The notes under the pieces were generated by a model that saw only the letters and a program-made list of their open reading frames with translations, was not told where the DNA came from and ran no database searches. Shown one piece after another: positions 15,691-23,327 of a stretch of 27,574 nucleotides of DNA (position 1 is the stretch's first letter; each line of letters opens with the position of its first letter). The stretch lies in assembly GCA_019414345.1 (NCBI GenBank), contig DXMF01000028.1:1-27574 (forward strand), written 5' to 3'. The translations under genes and the position numbers were made by a program. The DNA comes from Collinsella sp. (GTDB taxonomy: Bacteria > Actinomycetota > Coriobacteriia > Coriobacteriales > Coriobacteriaceae).

Positions 15691-15703
15691 TGGTTACTAC
15701 CAG
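15691..15703. promoter_or_regulatory. Operator for the GntR/HutC regulator (PTS copy)
   Basis: TGGTTACTACCAG, identical to 19984-19996 before agaS. The TGGT-N4-ACCA form matches operators of NagR/DasR-type GntR proteins (TGGTCTAGACCA). It lies just downstream of the predicted start of transcription, so binding would block the polymerase. ACTGGT half-sites nearby (15714) may extend it. Confidence 0.7.
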
Positions 15704-15766
15704 TTTAGAAACCACTGGTCTTCAAAGTACGCTTTCTAAGAAGCTTTAAGGGCGAGCGCCCGCTGG

Positions 15767-15811
15767 CTTCCGAAAATCATCGGACTCAGATCGTACACAC
15801 CTTCGGAAGGG
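15767..15811 (+). promoter_or_regulatory. Possible Shine-Dalgarno-masking hairpin before IIA
   Basis: CTTCCGAA (15767-15774) is the exact reverse complement of TTCGGAAG (15802-15809). The 3' arm overlaps GGAAGGG (15805-15811), the ribosome site of the IIA gene at 15820. Pairing would hide that site. Confidence 0.5.
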
Positions 15812-15819
15812 AAATTTGA

Positions 15820-16263
15820 ATGGTTGGCTTTATTCTTACCGGTCATGGACAGTTCGCACCCGGCCTCGCAAGCGCTATCGCTATGGTTGCTGGCGACCAG
15901 CCCGCTTTTACCGTCGTTCCTTTTGAGGGCGACCAGGCTGCTTCCTACGGTGAGGATCTCCGCGCCGCTATTACCGCCATGCGCGAGGAGTGCGATGGCG
16001 TGCTCGTCTTTACCGACCTGCTTGGTGGCACCCCGTTCAACCAGGCGATGATGATTGCCCAGGATGTCGACAACGTCGAGGTTCTGACCGGCACCAACCT
16101 TCCCATGGTTATTGAGCTTCTGTTCCTCCGCGGCAACGCCACGCTCGCCGAGCTTGGCGAGCAGGCCGTGACCGTTGGCCAGACGGGCATCACCGCCCAG
16201 ACGGTCGCATCCGTTGCCGGCTCCGACGAAGAGGATATCTTCGGCGACGAGGACGGCATCTAA
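15820..16263 (+). CDS. agaF: PTS system mannose/GalNAc-family IIA component
   Basis: A 147-residue EIIA of the mannose (Man) superfamily. It takes phosphate from HPr on His9, in the motif ILTGHGQFAPGL, and passes it to IIB. DGVLVFTDLLGGTPFNQA and VLTGTNLPMVIEL are the other family signatures. The C-terminus is acidic. It is the first gene of the operon, after a 630-bp control region, and its ribosome site (GGAAGGG) may be masked by a hairpin. The stop codon overlaps the yajC start (TAATG). The name agaF is chosen from the agaS/nagA context; sugar specificity (GalNAc) is inferred, not read from this subunit. Confidence 0.92.
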   Translation: MVGFILTGHGQFAPGLASAIAMVAGDQPAFTVVPFEGDQAASYGEDLRAAITAMREECDGVLVFTDLLGGTPFNQAMMIAQDVDNVEVLTGTNLPMVIELLFLRGNATLAELGEQAVTVGQTGITAQTVASVAGSDEEDIFGDEDGI

Positions 16264-16544
16264 TGGCCGATTTCGGAGCCAACGTCCTGAGCTCCTCGGT
16301 CGCCCTTTTAGGCCTGCTTGTCATCATGGGCTTGATTTACACCATCTGGTCGCAAATCAACATGAAGAAGAAGCAGAAGTACTTCAAGGAGCTGCACACC
16401 GAGCTCAAGCCGGGTCAAGAGGTTCTTTTCGCCGGCGGTATCTACGGAACCGTCAAAGGCATCGAAGGCGAGAAGGTCCAGATCAAAGTCCGATCCGGAG
16501 CCGTCGTAGATGTTTCGCGTTACGCGATTCAGGAGATCAAGTAA
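16263..16544 (+). CDS. yajC: YajC-family protein inside the PTS operon
   Basis: A 93-residue single-pass membrane protein. An N-terminal hydrophobic helix (about 10-29) is followed by MKKKQKYFKEL, then the YajC core LKPGQEVLFAGGIYGTVKGIEGEKVQIKV (shown in part) and VDVSRYAIQEI. YajC is an accessory of the Sec translocon with SecDF. Here it lies between PTS IIA and IIB, with its ATG overlapping the IIA stop. A yajC next to Man-family PTS genes is also known from the streptococcal hyaluronan locus. This may be a second, PTS-linked copy that helps insert IIC/IID, or simply the cell's only yajC; secD/secF are not here. Confidence 0.88.
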   Translation: MADFGANVLSSSVALLGLLVIMGLIYTIWSQINMKKKQKYFKELHTELKPGQEVLFAGGIYGTVKGIEGEKVQIKVRSGAVVDVSRYAIQEIK

Positions 16545-16580
16545 CTGTCGTCAGCAAATAACGAAAGGAAGCTGATCAAC

Positions 16581-17063
16581 ATGGCAGAACCCAACATTCT
16601 TCTTACCCGCATCGATAACCGACTGGTTCATGGTCAGGTTGCCACCCAGTGGAACTCCACCCTGGGCTCCAACCTCATCCTCGTCGCCAACGACGACGTG
16701 GCGTCCAACACCATGCGCCAGAACCTCATGAAGATGGCCGCTCCCGCCGGCGTCGCTACGCGTTTCTTCTCTCTGCAGAAGACCATCGACGTCATTGGCA
16801 AGGCGAGCCCGCGCCAGAAGATCTTCATCGTGGCCGAAACACCGGAAGATGTGCTTACGCTCGTCAAGGGCGGTGTGCCTATAAAGAAGGTAAACATCGG
16901 CAACATGCACATGTCGGAAGGAAAGCGCCAAGTCGCCACCTCCGTCGCAGTTAACGACGAGGATGTCGCTGCGTTTAAAGAGCTGCAGGAATTGGGGGTG
17001 GAGTTGGAGATCAGGCGCGTTCCGAGCACGCCTGTTGAGGACACGAGCAAGCTCTTCTCGTAA
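16581..17063 (+). CDS. agaV: PTS system mannose/GalNAc-family IIB component
   Basis: A 160-residue EIIB of the mannose superfamily. The phospho-accepting His17 is present in the motif RIDNRLVHGQVATQW, and the family segments AAPAGVATRFFSLQKT and LVKGGVPIKKVNIGNMH follow. It receives phosphate from IIA and gives it to the incoming sugar. AAAGGAAG lies 9 nt before the ATG. A paralogue at 27034 is about 60% identical by eye but lacks the histidine. Confidence 0.93.
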   Translation: MAEPNILLTRIDNRLVHGQVATQWNSTLGSNLILVANDDVASNTMRQNLMKMAAPAGVATRFFSLQKTIDVIGKASPRQKIFIVAETPEDVLTLVKGGVPIKKVNIGNMHMSEGKRQVATSVAVNDEDVAAFKELQELGVELEIRRVPSTPVEDTSKLFS

Positions 17064-17153
17064 TCCTCGTGATCCACGTTGTCAGGAGTGAAACCCTGAC
17101 GTTCTGTACGTGAAATCCAAAGTGCGTACATACATTTTGAAAGGAGGAGCAAG

Positions 17154-17954
17154 ATGGAATACTCGATCATCCAGATCGCTCTGGTCTTCGTCGTCACGTT
17201 CATCGCGGCAATCGACCAGTTTGACTTCCTCGAGTCTCTCTATCAGCCCATCGTCACCGGCGCCGTCATCGGTCTTATCCTTGGCGACCTCAACACCGGT
17301 CTTCTCGTGGGTGGTACCTATCAGCTCATGACGATCGGCAACATGCCGATCGGAGGCGCTCAGCCGCCTAACGCCGTCATCGGCGGCATCATGGCAGCCA
17401 TTCTCGCTATCGCCACGGGCCTCGAGCCCAACGCGGCAGTCGGCCTCGCCATTCCGTTCGCTCTGCTTGGCCAGCTTGGCGTTACCCTGGTCTTCACGCT
17501 TATGTCCCCGCTTATGTCCACGGCCGATAACATGGCTCACAACGCGGACACCAAGGGCATCGAGCGCCTGAACTACTTCGCCATGGCTCTGCTCGGCCTG
17601 ATCTTCGCTGTCGTCGTCACCCTGTTCTTCATCGCTGGCGCTACCATCGGTCAGACCATCGCTTCTGCCATCCCGACTTGGCTGCAGACCGGTCTCTCCG
17701 CTGCAGGCGGCATGATGCGCTTTGTCGGCTTCGCCGTCCTGCTCAAGGTTATGATGAACCGCGATATGTGGGGCTTCTTCCTCATGGGCTTTGGCCTCGC
17801 GCTCATCACCGTTGCCAACGATTCGCTGGCAACCCCTGCTCTGCTCATCCTCGCTCTCATCGGCTTCGGCATCGCTTTCTGGGACTTCCAGCAGCAGACC
17901 GAGCTGAAGGGTGCAGCTGTTTCTGACGGAGGTGACTTCGAAGATGGCATCTAA
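17154..17954 (+). CDS. agaW: PTS system mannose/GalNAc-family IIC component (permease)
   Basis: A 266-residue membrane protein of the PTS IIC (Man/sorbose) family, which with IID forms the sugar channel. Many hydrophobic segments are present. Family signatures include IDQFDFLESLYQPIVTGAVIGLILGD (given here in part), GGTYQLMTIGNMPIGGAQPPNAV and the Gly-rich GLEPNAAVGLAIP segment. AAGGAGGAG precedes the ATG. Its 3' end overlaps the IID gene by 11 nt, and the Shine-Dalgarno of IID lies within it, so the two are coupled. Confidence 0.94.
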   Translation: MEYSIIQIALVFVVTFIAAIDQFDFLESLYQPIVTGAVIGLILGDLNTGLLVGGTYQLMTIGNMPIGGAQPPNAVIGGIMAAILAIATGLEPNAAVGLAIPFALLGQLGVTLVFTLMSPLMSTADNMAHNADTKGIERLNYFAMALLGLIFAVVVTLFFIAGATIGQTIASAIPTWLQTGLSAAGGMMRFVGFAVLLKVMMNRDMWGFFLMGFGLALITVANDSLATPALLILALIGFGIAFWDFQQQTELKGAAVSDGGDFEDGI

Positions 17955-19026
17955 TGAGTATGTGATCCCGGAGCACTACGAGGATCTCACTCCTGCTCCG
18001 CAGCTCGACCAGAAGACCCTCAACAAGATGGCTTGGCGCTCCTGCTTCCTGCAGGCATCGTTCAACTACGAGCGCATGCAGGCCGCTGGCTGGCTTTACT
18101 CCATCATCCCCGGTCTGGAGAAGATCCACACCAACAAGAACGACCTCGCGGCTTCCATGAGCCACAACCTGGAGTTCTTCAACACCCACCCGTTCCTCGT
18201 CACCTTTGTTATGGGCATCGTGCTTTCGCTCGAGCAGAACAAGGTTGACATCCCCACGATCCGCGCCGTCCGCGTCGCCGCAATGGGCCCGCTCGGTGGT
18301 ATCGGTGACGCCCTGTTCTGGCTGACGCTCGTGCCTATCACGGCCGGCATCACCTCCAACATGGCCATCAACGGCAACGCCGCTGCACCGATCATCTTCC
18401 TGGTGATCTTCAACGTCGTCCAGTTCGCTCTGCGCTTCTGGCTCATGAACTGGTCCTACAAGCTTGGCACCAGCGCTATTGACGCTCTGACCGCCAACAT
18501 GCAGGCCTTCACGCGTGCCGCTTCCATCATGGGCGTCTTCGTCGTCGGTTGCCTGGTCGTCACCATGGGTGGCACCCAGATCAACCTCCAGATCCCCAAC
18601 GGCACCACCCGTGGCCTCTCCGCTACTACCGTGATCGTCTCCGAGAAGGAGGCCGAGAACTTCACCGGTATGGAGGGCATCGATACCGAGACCGCTGAGG
18701 CCGGTACCATCGCCATGACCGATAAGGACGGCAACGCCCTTACCGCTTCCGATGCCGACGGCAACGCTGTCGAGTGCGGCGTCACCGATCTGGGTAACGG
18801 CATGGAGTCCGTGACCTACGGCACCGTTACCGAGGATCCGGTCAACTTCTCTGTTGCCGACACCCTCAACACCATCGTCCCGAAGCTCGTCCCGCTTATG
18901 CTTACGCTGCTGCTTTACTACATGTTCGCTAAGCACAGCTGGACCCCGACCAAGGGCATTCTCCTGCTCTTCGTCCTTGGCATCCTGGGCGCTGGCCCGC
19001 TTGGTCTCTGGCCGAGCATCTGGTAA
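17944..19026 (+). CDS. agaE: PTS system mannose/GalNAc-family IID component with an extra loop
   Basis: A 360-residue IID subunit. The N-terminal half matches the family well: the start MAWRSCFLQASFNYERMQ, HNLEFFNTHPFLVTFVMGI, RVAAMGPLGGIGDALFWLTL and NVVQFALRFWLMNWSYKLG. Ordinary IID proteins have about 265-305 residues. Here roughly residues 217-300 form an extra hydrophilic, Thr/Asp/Glu-rich segment between the membrane helices, before the usual C-terminal hydrophobic ending. The ATG at 17944 is preceded by GGAGGTG with 9-nt spacing. A strong terminator follows at 19093-19130. Confidence 0.92.
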   Translation: MASNEYVIPEHYEDLTPAPQLDQKTLNKMAWRSCFLQASFNYERMQAAGWLYSIIPGLEKIHTNKNDLAASMSHNLEFFNTHPFLVTFVMGIVLSLEQNKVDIPTIRAVRVAAMGPLGGIGDALFWLTLVPITAGITSNMAINGNAAAPIIFLVIFNVVQFALRFWLMNWSYKLGTSAIDALTANMQAFTRAASIMGVFVVGCLVVTMGGTQINLQIPNGTTRGLSATTVIVSEKEAENFTGMEGIDTETAEAGTIAMTDKDGNALTASDADGNAVECGVTDLGNGMESVTYGTVTEDPVNFSVADTLNTIVPKLVPLMLTLLLYYMFAKHSWTPTKGILLLFVLGILGAGPLGLWPSIW

Positions 19027-19034
19027 GGCTCTAG

Positions 19035-19130
19035 CTTGAGGGGTGTGTCCCTACGCGGCTCACACCCCGACCCCTTAAGCCATGTGTATGTTAAAAGCCG
19101 CGTGCTCGAAAGAGCGCGCGGCTTTTGTTT
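19035..19130 (+). terminator. Terminator of the PTS operon
   Basis: Stem 19093-19107 / 19112-19126 (15 bp with one G-T pair, loop GAAA) followed by GTTTTCTT. Just upstream, overlapping alternative hairpins (GGGGTGTG 19040-19047 / CACACCCC 19061-19068) are also present. Confidence 0.93.
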
Positions 19131-19211
19131 TCTTAATGATTCGGGTGTGGCAGACAGATAATGCATAACACCCTAGCTAGTTAGCCGAATTCGAGCAAAA
19201 GGGAGGATAGG

Positions 19212-19943
19212 ATGGCGATCGGAGCGCGTAAGCAACCGCTGTACGATCAGCTGGTCGATATTCTGACCGAAAAGATTGACCATGAATATCGCGCCGGTGA
19301 CATGATTCCTTCCGAGCGCGAACTTTCGGAGCGCTATGGTCTCTCGCGCACTACGGTACGCCTGGCTCTGCAGGAACTGGAGCGTTTAGGACTGGTGGTT
19401 CGGCAGCACGGTCGCGGTACCTTTGTGACCGACCGTTCGGCAAAAGCAACCAATCTTATGCAGTCCTACAGCTTTACCGAGCAGATGCGCGCGATGGGTC
19501 GAGAACCCGAGACCACGATTCTCGAGTTTTGCGAGATGGAGGCCGATAAGAATCTGGCCGAGCATATGGGATTGCGCATCGGTGATCGCATTTTTAAGCT
19601 CAAGCGTCTTCGCTCTGCCGACAACATGCCCATGATGGTCGAACGCAGCTATCTACCGGTTCGTCAATTTCTGTCCCTAAAGCGACCGCTGCTGGAGCGT
19701 AAGCCGCTTTACGATGTGATTGAGCAGGACTTTCAGCAAAAGATTCGCGTGGCCGAAGAGGAGTTCTATGCGAGCATAGCCCGTCCCACCGATGCCCACC
19801 TTTTGGGAATTGTCGAGGGCTCGCCTGTGCTCGATTTGGTCAGGACTACGTATAACGAGTCAAACGAGGTAGTGGAGTACACACTCTCGGTTGCTCGTGC
19901 CGATCAGTTTAAATACAAGGTTTACCACCAGCGCAGTAACTAG
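19212..19943 (+). CDS. GntR/HutC-family transcriptional regulator (NagR/DasR-like)
   Basis: A 243-residue regulator. A winged helix-turn-helix (about residues 8-72) has PSERELSERYGLSRTTVRLALQEL and GLVVRQHGRGTFV, the GntR signature. A UTRA ligand-binding domain (about 90-235) follows, with MMVERSYLP and the typical end VEYTLSVARADQFKY. HutC-type members such as NagR and DasR bind amino-sugar phosphates and TGGT-N4-ACCA operators. Such a site lies before the PTS operon (15691) and before agaS (19984), so this protein is the likely repressor of the cluster, with GlcNAc-6-P, GalNAc-6-P or GalN-6-P as possible inducers. The start has GGGAGG upstream. Confidence 0.93.
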   Translation: MAIGARKQPLYDQLVDILTEKIDHEYRAGDMIPSERELSERYGLSRTTVRLALQELERLGLVVRQHGRGTFVTDRSAKATNLMQSYSFTEQMRAMGREPETTILEFCEMEADKNLAEHMGLRIGDRIFKLKRLRSADNMPMMVERSYLPVRQFLSLKRPLLERKPLYDVIEQDFQQKIRVAEEEFYASIARPTDAHLLGIVEGSPVLDLVRTTYNESNEVVEYTLSVARADQFKYKVYHQRSN

Positions 19944-19983
19944 TGCTCGCATCGTTTCCATATGGTGATTCTTTGCATTTAAC

Positions 19984-19996
19984 TGGTTACTACCAG
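19984..19996. promoter_or_regulatory. Operator for the GntR/HutC regulator (agaS copy)
   Basis: TGGTTACTACCAG, identical to 15691-15703. It overlaps the -35 region of the agaS promoter (TATAAT at 20013-20018), a position suited to repression. Confidence 0.75.
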
Positions 19997-20012
19997 ATAA
20001 CCAACCGAAGTG

Positions 20013-20018
20013 TATAAT
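20013..20018 (+). promoter_or_regulatory. -10 box of the agaS promoter
   Basis: Perfect TATAAT about 40 nt before agaS. The -35 is poor and lies in the operator at 19984-19996. Confidence 0.6.
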
Positions 20019-20057
20019 TGCACGTCAGAGGATTACTTCTAGAGAGAGGTATTAGAA

Positions 20058-21224
20058 ATGTTCGAGAAGAGTGTCGAGGAGCTCACCGAGCTCGGCGCCC
20101 AGATCACCACGGCCGAGATTGCTCAGCAGCCCGAGCTTTGGCGTGATACGCTCAACATCTATCGCGAGAACAAGGAGGCCATCGAGGCCTTCCTGGCCGA
20201 GGCTCGCGCTATGGGCGCGGGTCGTCTGTCCGTTGTCTTCACCGGTGCCGGTACGTCCGACTACGTTGGCGATACCTGCGCCCCGTACCTGCGTCACGCT
20301 GGCAACACTGATCTCTACGACTTTAAGCCCATCGCCACGACCGACATCGTGAGCGCCCCGCGCGACTTCCTGCGCGCCGAGGATCCCACGCTCGTGGTTT
20401 CCTTTGCCCGCTCTGGCAACAGCCCCGAGAGCCTTGCCGCCGTTGCCGTTGCCAAGGAGCTCGTCCACAACGTCAAGTTCCTCAACATCACCTGCGCTCC
20501 CGAGGGCAAGCTTGCCGTCGAGTCTGCCGATGATCCCAATGCGCTGACGCTGCTCATTCCGCGCGCCAACGACAAGGGCTTCGCCATGACTGGTTCTTAT
20601 TCCTGCATGACCCTGCTCTCCACCCTTATTTTCGACACTGCCTCTGACGAGCAGAAGGCCGAGTGGGTCGAGACGATTGCCAAGATGGGCGAGGAGGTCA
20701 TCTCCCGTGAGCCCGAGATCGCCGATTACCTGGCTGGCGATTTCAACCGCGTGACCTACTTGGGTTCTGGCTCCTTCGGTGGCCTTGCTCAGGAGAGCCA
20801 GCTCAAGATCCTCGAGCTCGCTCACGGTCTGGTCGCTACTTCCTACGACACCTCCATGGGCTATCGTCACGGACCTAAGTCCTTCGTCGACGATAAGACG
20901 CTCGTCTTCGTGTTCGTCAACAACGACGCCTACACCCGTCAGTACGACATCGACATCCTCAACGAGATCGGTGGCGACGAGATCGCTCAGCACACCATCG
21001 CCGTTCAGCAGGAAGGTGCCACCGTCTATGAGGGTGAGTCCTTCACCTTTAAGGGCTACGAGGCACTTCCCGAGGGTTACCTTGCTCTGCCGTTCGTGAT
21101 GTTTGCCCAGGCTATCAGCCTGCTCAACTCCGTCCGCGTGGGCAACACGCCCGATACGCCGAGCCCCACCGGCACGGTCAACCGCGTGGTTAAGGGCGTG
21201 ACGATTCACCCCTTCACCGCTTAA
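20058..21224 (+). CDS. agaS: AgaS: galactosamine-6-phosphate deaminase/isomerase (SIS-domain)
   Basis: A 388-residue protein with two SIS domains, closely like E. coli AgaS by recall. AgaS converts galactosamine-6-phosphate to tagatose-6-phosphate and ammonia. Visible are FTGAGTSDYVGDTCAPYL, SFARSGNSPESLAA (sugar-phosphate-binding Ser/Gly loops), GYRHGPKSFVDD and the C-terminal NTPDTPSPTGTVNRVV. This is the strongest marker that the cluster is for GalNAc/GalN rather than mannose. It has its own promoter and operator, and AGAGAGG as ribosome site. The T-tail hairpin 21238-21285 closes the transcript or lies between it and nagA. Confidence 0.95.
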   Translation: MFEKSVEELTELGAQITTAEIAQQPELWRDTLNIYRENKEAIEAFLAEARAMGAGRLSVVFTGAGTSDYVGDTCAPYLRHAGNTDLYDFKPIATTDIVSAPRDFLRAEDPTLVVSFARSGNSPESLAAVAVAKELVHNVKFLNITCAPEGKLAVESADDPNALTLLIPRANDKGFAMTGSYSCMTLLSTLIFDTASDEQKAEWVETIAKMGEEVISREPEIADYLAGDFNRVTYLGSGSFGGLAQESQLKILELAHGLVATSYDTSMGYRHGPKSFVDDKTLVFVFVNNDAYTRQYDIDILNEIGGDEIAQHTIAVQQEGATVYEGESFTFKGYEALPEGYLALPFVMFAQAISLLNSVRVGNTPDTPSPTGTVNRVVKGVTIHPFTA

Positions 21225-21237
21225 TCGCGTCCCCCTG

Positions 21238-21286
21238 TAAGGGCGCCCGTCCGCTCATAACGGCGGGCGGGCGCTTTTTGTTTTAC
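21238..21286 (+). terminator. Hairpin between agaS and nagA
   Basis: GCGCCCGTCCGC and GCGGGCGGGCGC-type arms flank TCATAAC, followed by TTTTTGTTTT. A rho-independent terminator shape; partial readthrough to nagA is possible. Confidence 0.75.
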
Positions 21287-21341
21287 GTGAGCTGGGTATA
21301 AGCATTACCACAGTCAACTGCTTTAGAAGCGAGGAGTGCAT

Positions 21342-22511
21342 ATGAGCACGTACGCAATTAAGGCTGACAAGTTCTTCTTGCCGGCAGGCCCGCAACTGGG
21401 CGGCTATCTTATGGTCGAGGATGGCGTTTTTGGCGCCTGGCAGGCCGACGAGCCCTCTTGCGAGATTAAGGACTACACGGGATCGTGGATCGCACCGGGT
21501 ATGGTCGATACTCACATCCATGGCTTCTACAACCACTCAACTACCGATAACGATCCCGAGGGCATCGATATCAGCTCAACCGAGCTCGCCCGTCGCGGTA
21601 CCACCAGCTGGCTGCCCACGACGTTCACCGATGGCGTCGAACAGATCAAGGACGCCTGCGCTGCTATCGCCAAGGCGGACGAGGGCCGCGGCCCCGACTT
21701 CTGCGGTGCCCGCATTCAGGGCATCTACCTGGAGGGCCCCTTCTTTACCATGAAGCACGTGGGCGCGCAGAACCCCGCTTACCTGATTGACCCCTCCGAG
21801 GAGGTTTTCGACCAGTGGCAGGAGGCTGCGGGCGGTCGCATCGTTAAGAGCGCCATGGCCGCCGAGCGCGACGGTGCCGCTGCTTATGCGGCTGCTCTGA
21901 ACGCCAAGGGCGTGGTGACCAGCATCGGTCACTCCGACGCCACCTACGATGAGTGCATCGCCGCTATCAATGCCGGTGCCAGCTGCTTTACGCATACCTA
22001 TAACGGCCAGCGCGGTCTGCATCACCGTGAGCCCGGTGTCGTGGGTGCTGCCATGTCCACGCCCGAGACCTACGCCGAGATCATCTGTGACGGCAAGCAC
22101 GTAAACCCTGCCGCCATCAAGGCACTGCTGCAGGCAAAGGGCTGGCAGCACACGGTGCTCATCACCGACTGCCTGGGCTGCGGCGGCATGCCCGAGGGCA
22201 GCTACACCAGTGGTGGCATGGACGTCATCATGAAGGACAACCTGTGCTGGCTCGCCGACGGCAAAAGCATTGCCGGCTCGGTGCTCACGCTTGCCCAGGG
22301 CGTCAAGAACATTGTCGATTGGGGCATCGCCAGCGCTGATATCGCCATTCGCATGGCAACCGAGGTGCCGGCTCGCTCTGCGCACATCGAGGATAAGTGC
22401 GGCAGCATCATGCCGGGTCGCGACGCCGACTTTGTCGTGTTCGACCATGAGCTCACCCTCGTCGAGACGTATGTTGGCGGTCAGAGCGTCGGCAACGCCT
22501 TTACCGATTAA
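21342..22511 (+). CDS. nagA: N-acetylglucosamine/N-acetylgalactosamine-6-phosphate deacetylase
   Basis: A 389-residue amidohydrolase that removes the acetyl group from GlcNAc-6-P or GalNAc-6-P. The metal and catalytic residues are visible: His58/His60 in VDTHIHG, Glu131 in YLEGPF, His197 in GHSDATY, His218 in THTYNG, and catalytic Asp276 in ITDCLGCGG. In this cluster its substrate is probably GalNAc-6-P, giving GalN-6-P to AgaS. The ATG at 21342 lies 5 nt after GAGGAG; an upstream GTG overlaps that site and was not used. A diverged copy of its last 40 or so codons is present at 25238-25369. Confidence 0.94.
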   Translation: MSTYAIKADKFFLPAGPQLGGYLMVEDGVFGAWQADEPSCEIKDYTGSWIAPGMVDTHIHGFYNHSTTDNDPEGIDISSTELARRGTTSWLPTTFTDGVEQIKDACAAIAKADEGRGPDFCGARIQGIYLEGPFFTMKHVGAQNPAYLIDPSEEVFDQWQEAAGGRIVKSAMAAERDGAAAYAAALNAKGVVTSIGHSDATYDECIAAINAGASCFTHTYNGQRGLHHREPGVVGAAMSTPETYAEIICDGKHVNPAAIKALLQAKGWQHTVLITDCLGCGGMPEGSYTSGGMDVIMKDNLCWLADGKSIAGSVLTLAQGVKNIVDWGIASADIAIRMATEVPARSAHIEDKCGSIMPGRDADFVVFDHELTLVETYVGGQSVGNAFTD

Positions 22512-22514
22512 CGA

Positions 22515-22556
22515 TAGAAAAAGACGGCGGGCCCGAATCTGCTCGGACCCGCCGTA
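22515..22556 (-). terminator. Terminator between convergent nagA and the flavodoxin gene
   Basis: ACGGCGGGCCCGA (22524-22536) pairs with 22543-22555 with one mismatch. On the minus strand it is followed by TCTTTTTCT, so it ends the flavodoxin transcript; it may also help end nagA. Confidence 0.85.
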
Positions 22557-22586
22557 TGGGTTAAACGCTCAAAAGCACCTTAACAG

Positions 22587-23171
22587 TTACAGCTTGTTAA
22601 CGATCTTCTTTGCCGTGCGCTTGACGCCGGCCACAAGACCCCCCGCGGGATGCTCCTTTTCGTATGCTAGACGCTTCTCGCGCTTGGCGTACTCTTCGAC
22701 GATGATGTCGCCATACTCGTCTTCGATCTTGTCGAAGAAGTCGACGGCGCCCTTAATTTCCTCAGCGGTCGGGTGTCCCTTCTGGACGCCGCCGGTGAGT
22801 TTGAACGGCCCCCACGTATCAAAGCCGGGACAGCCGTAGACGCCCATAAAGATGGCCTGCCTCATGCGGCAGATGCCATCGATATCCTTGCCGTACCACT
22901 TGTTTTTGCCACCGTAGGTCATAAGGCCAAACACCTTGTCCTGCGGCTGCAGCACGTTCGTGAGCACGCGTGCCATGTCCTTGTCGATCTCGGAGTAATA
23001 GATGCCCGTGGCGACACCGATCAGATGGTATTCGTGCAGGTCGGGGTACTCGTTTTTACCGAGTGACTTCACGTCGAGGGTATCGATCTCGGGGTGCGCC
23101 TCGACGATGGCGTCCACGAGCTTTTTCGTATTGCCGTGGTGGTGTGAGGCATAAAGGATGATGGTTCGCAT
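22587..23171 (-). CDS. Flavodoxin-domain protein
   Basis: A 194-residue protein. It begins MRTIILYASHHHGNTKKLVDAI, the FMN phosphate-binding loop of flavodoxins (the usual form is T/S-x-T-GNT). VATGIYYSEIDKDM and GLMTYGGKNKWYG are at positions expected for the flavin-contacting loops. The C-terminal 40 residues are charged and helical, with a final Lys-rich segment. It is probably a low-potential electron carrier or part of a flavin-dependent redox system. The ATG at 23171 has AAAGG upstream; an earlier start would extend across the divergent mutarotase start region. It is the only minus-strand gene in the carbohydrate cluster and its link to the pathway is unclear. Confidence 0.85.
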   Translation of the reverse strand: MRTIILYASHHHGNTKKLVDAIVEAHPEIDTLDVKSLGKNEYPDLHEYHLIGVATGIYYSEIDKDMARVLTNVLQPQDKVFGLMTYGGKNKWYGKDIDGICRMRQAIFMGVYGCPGFDTWGPFKLTGGVQKGHPTAEEIKGAVDFFDKIEDEYGDIIVEEYAKREKRLAYEKEHPAGGLVAGVKRTAKKIVNKL

Positions 23172-23327
23172 AAGAAGGCCTTTCAGCTGTAATTGCATCA
23201 ATGTCTGTATGGTACCCCGTTGCATGGCTGGGAAACCGGACGCATCGATGAACGTGCGGGTTTGTCCTTTGGTCAGGGCCGAGACGGGTTCTTGCGAGCA
23301 AAAAGCAGTTGTTCGAAAGGATGGACA

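Noticed and set aside
20052..21209. A 385-codon minus-strand open frame over agaS
   Set aside because: Antisense to agaS, which shows full family motifs; no ribosome site.
23193..23327. Mutarotase start at 23193
   Set aside because: The upstream part has no family similarity, and AAAGGA is well placed for the ATG at 23328.
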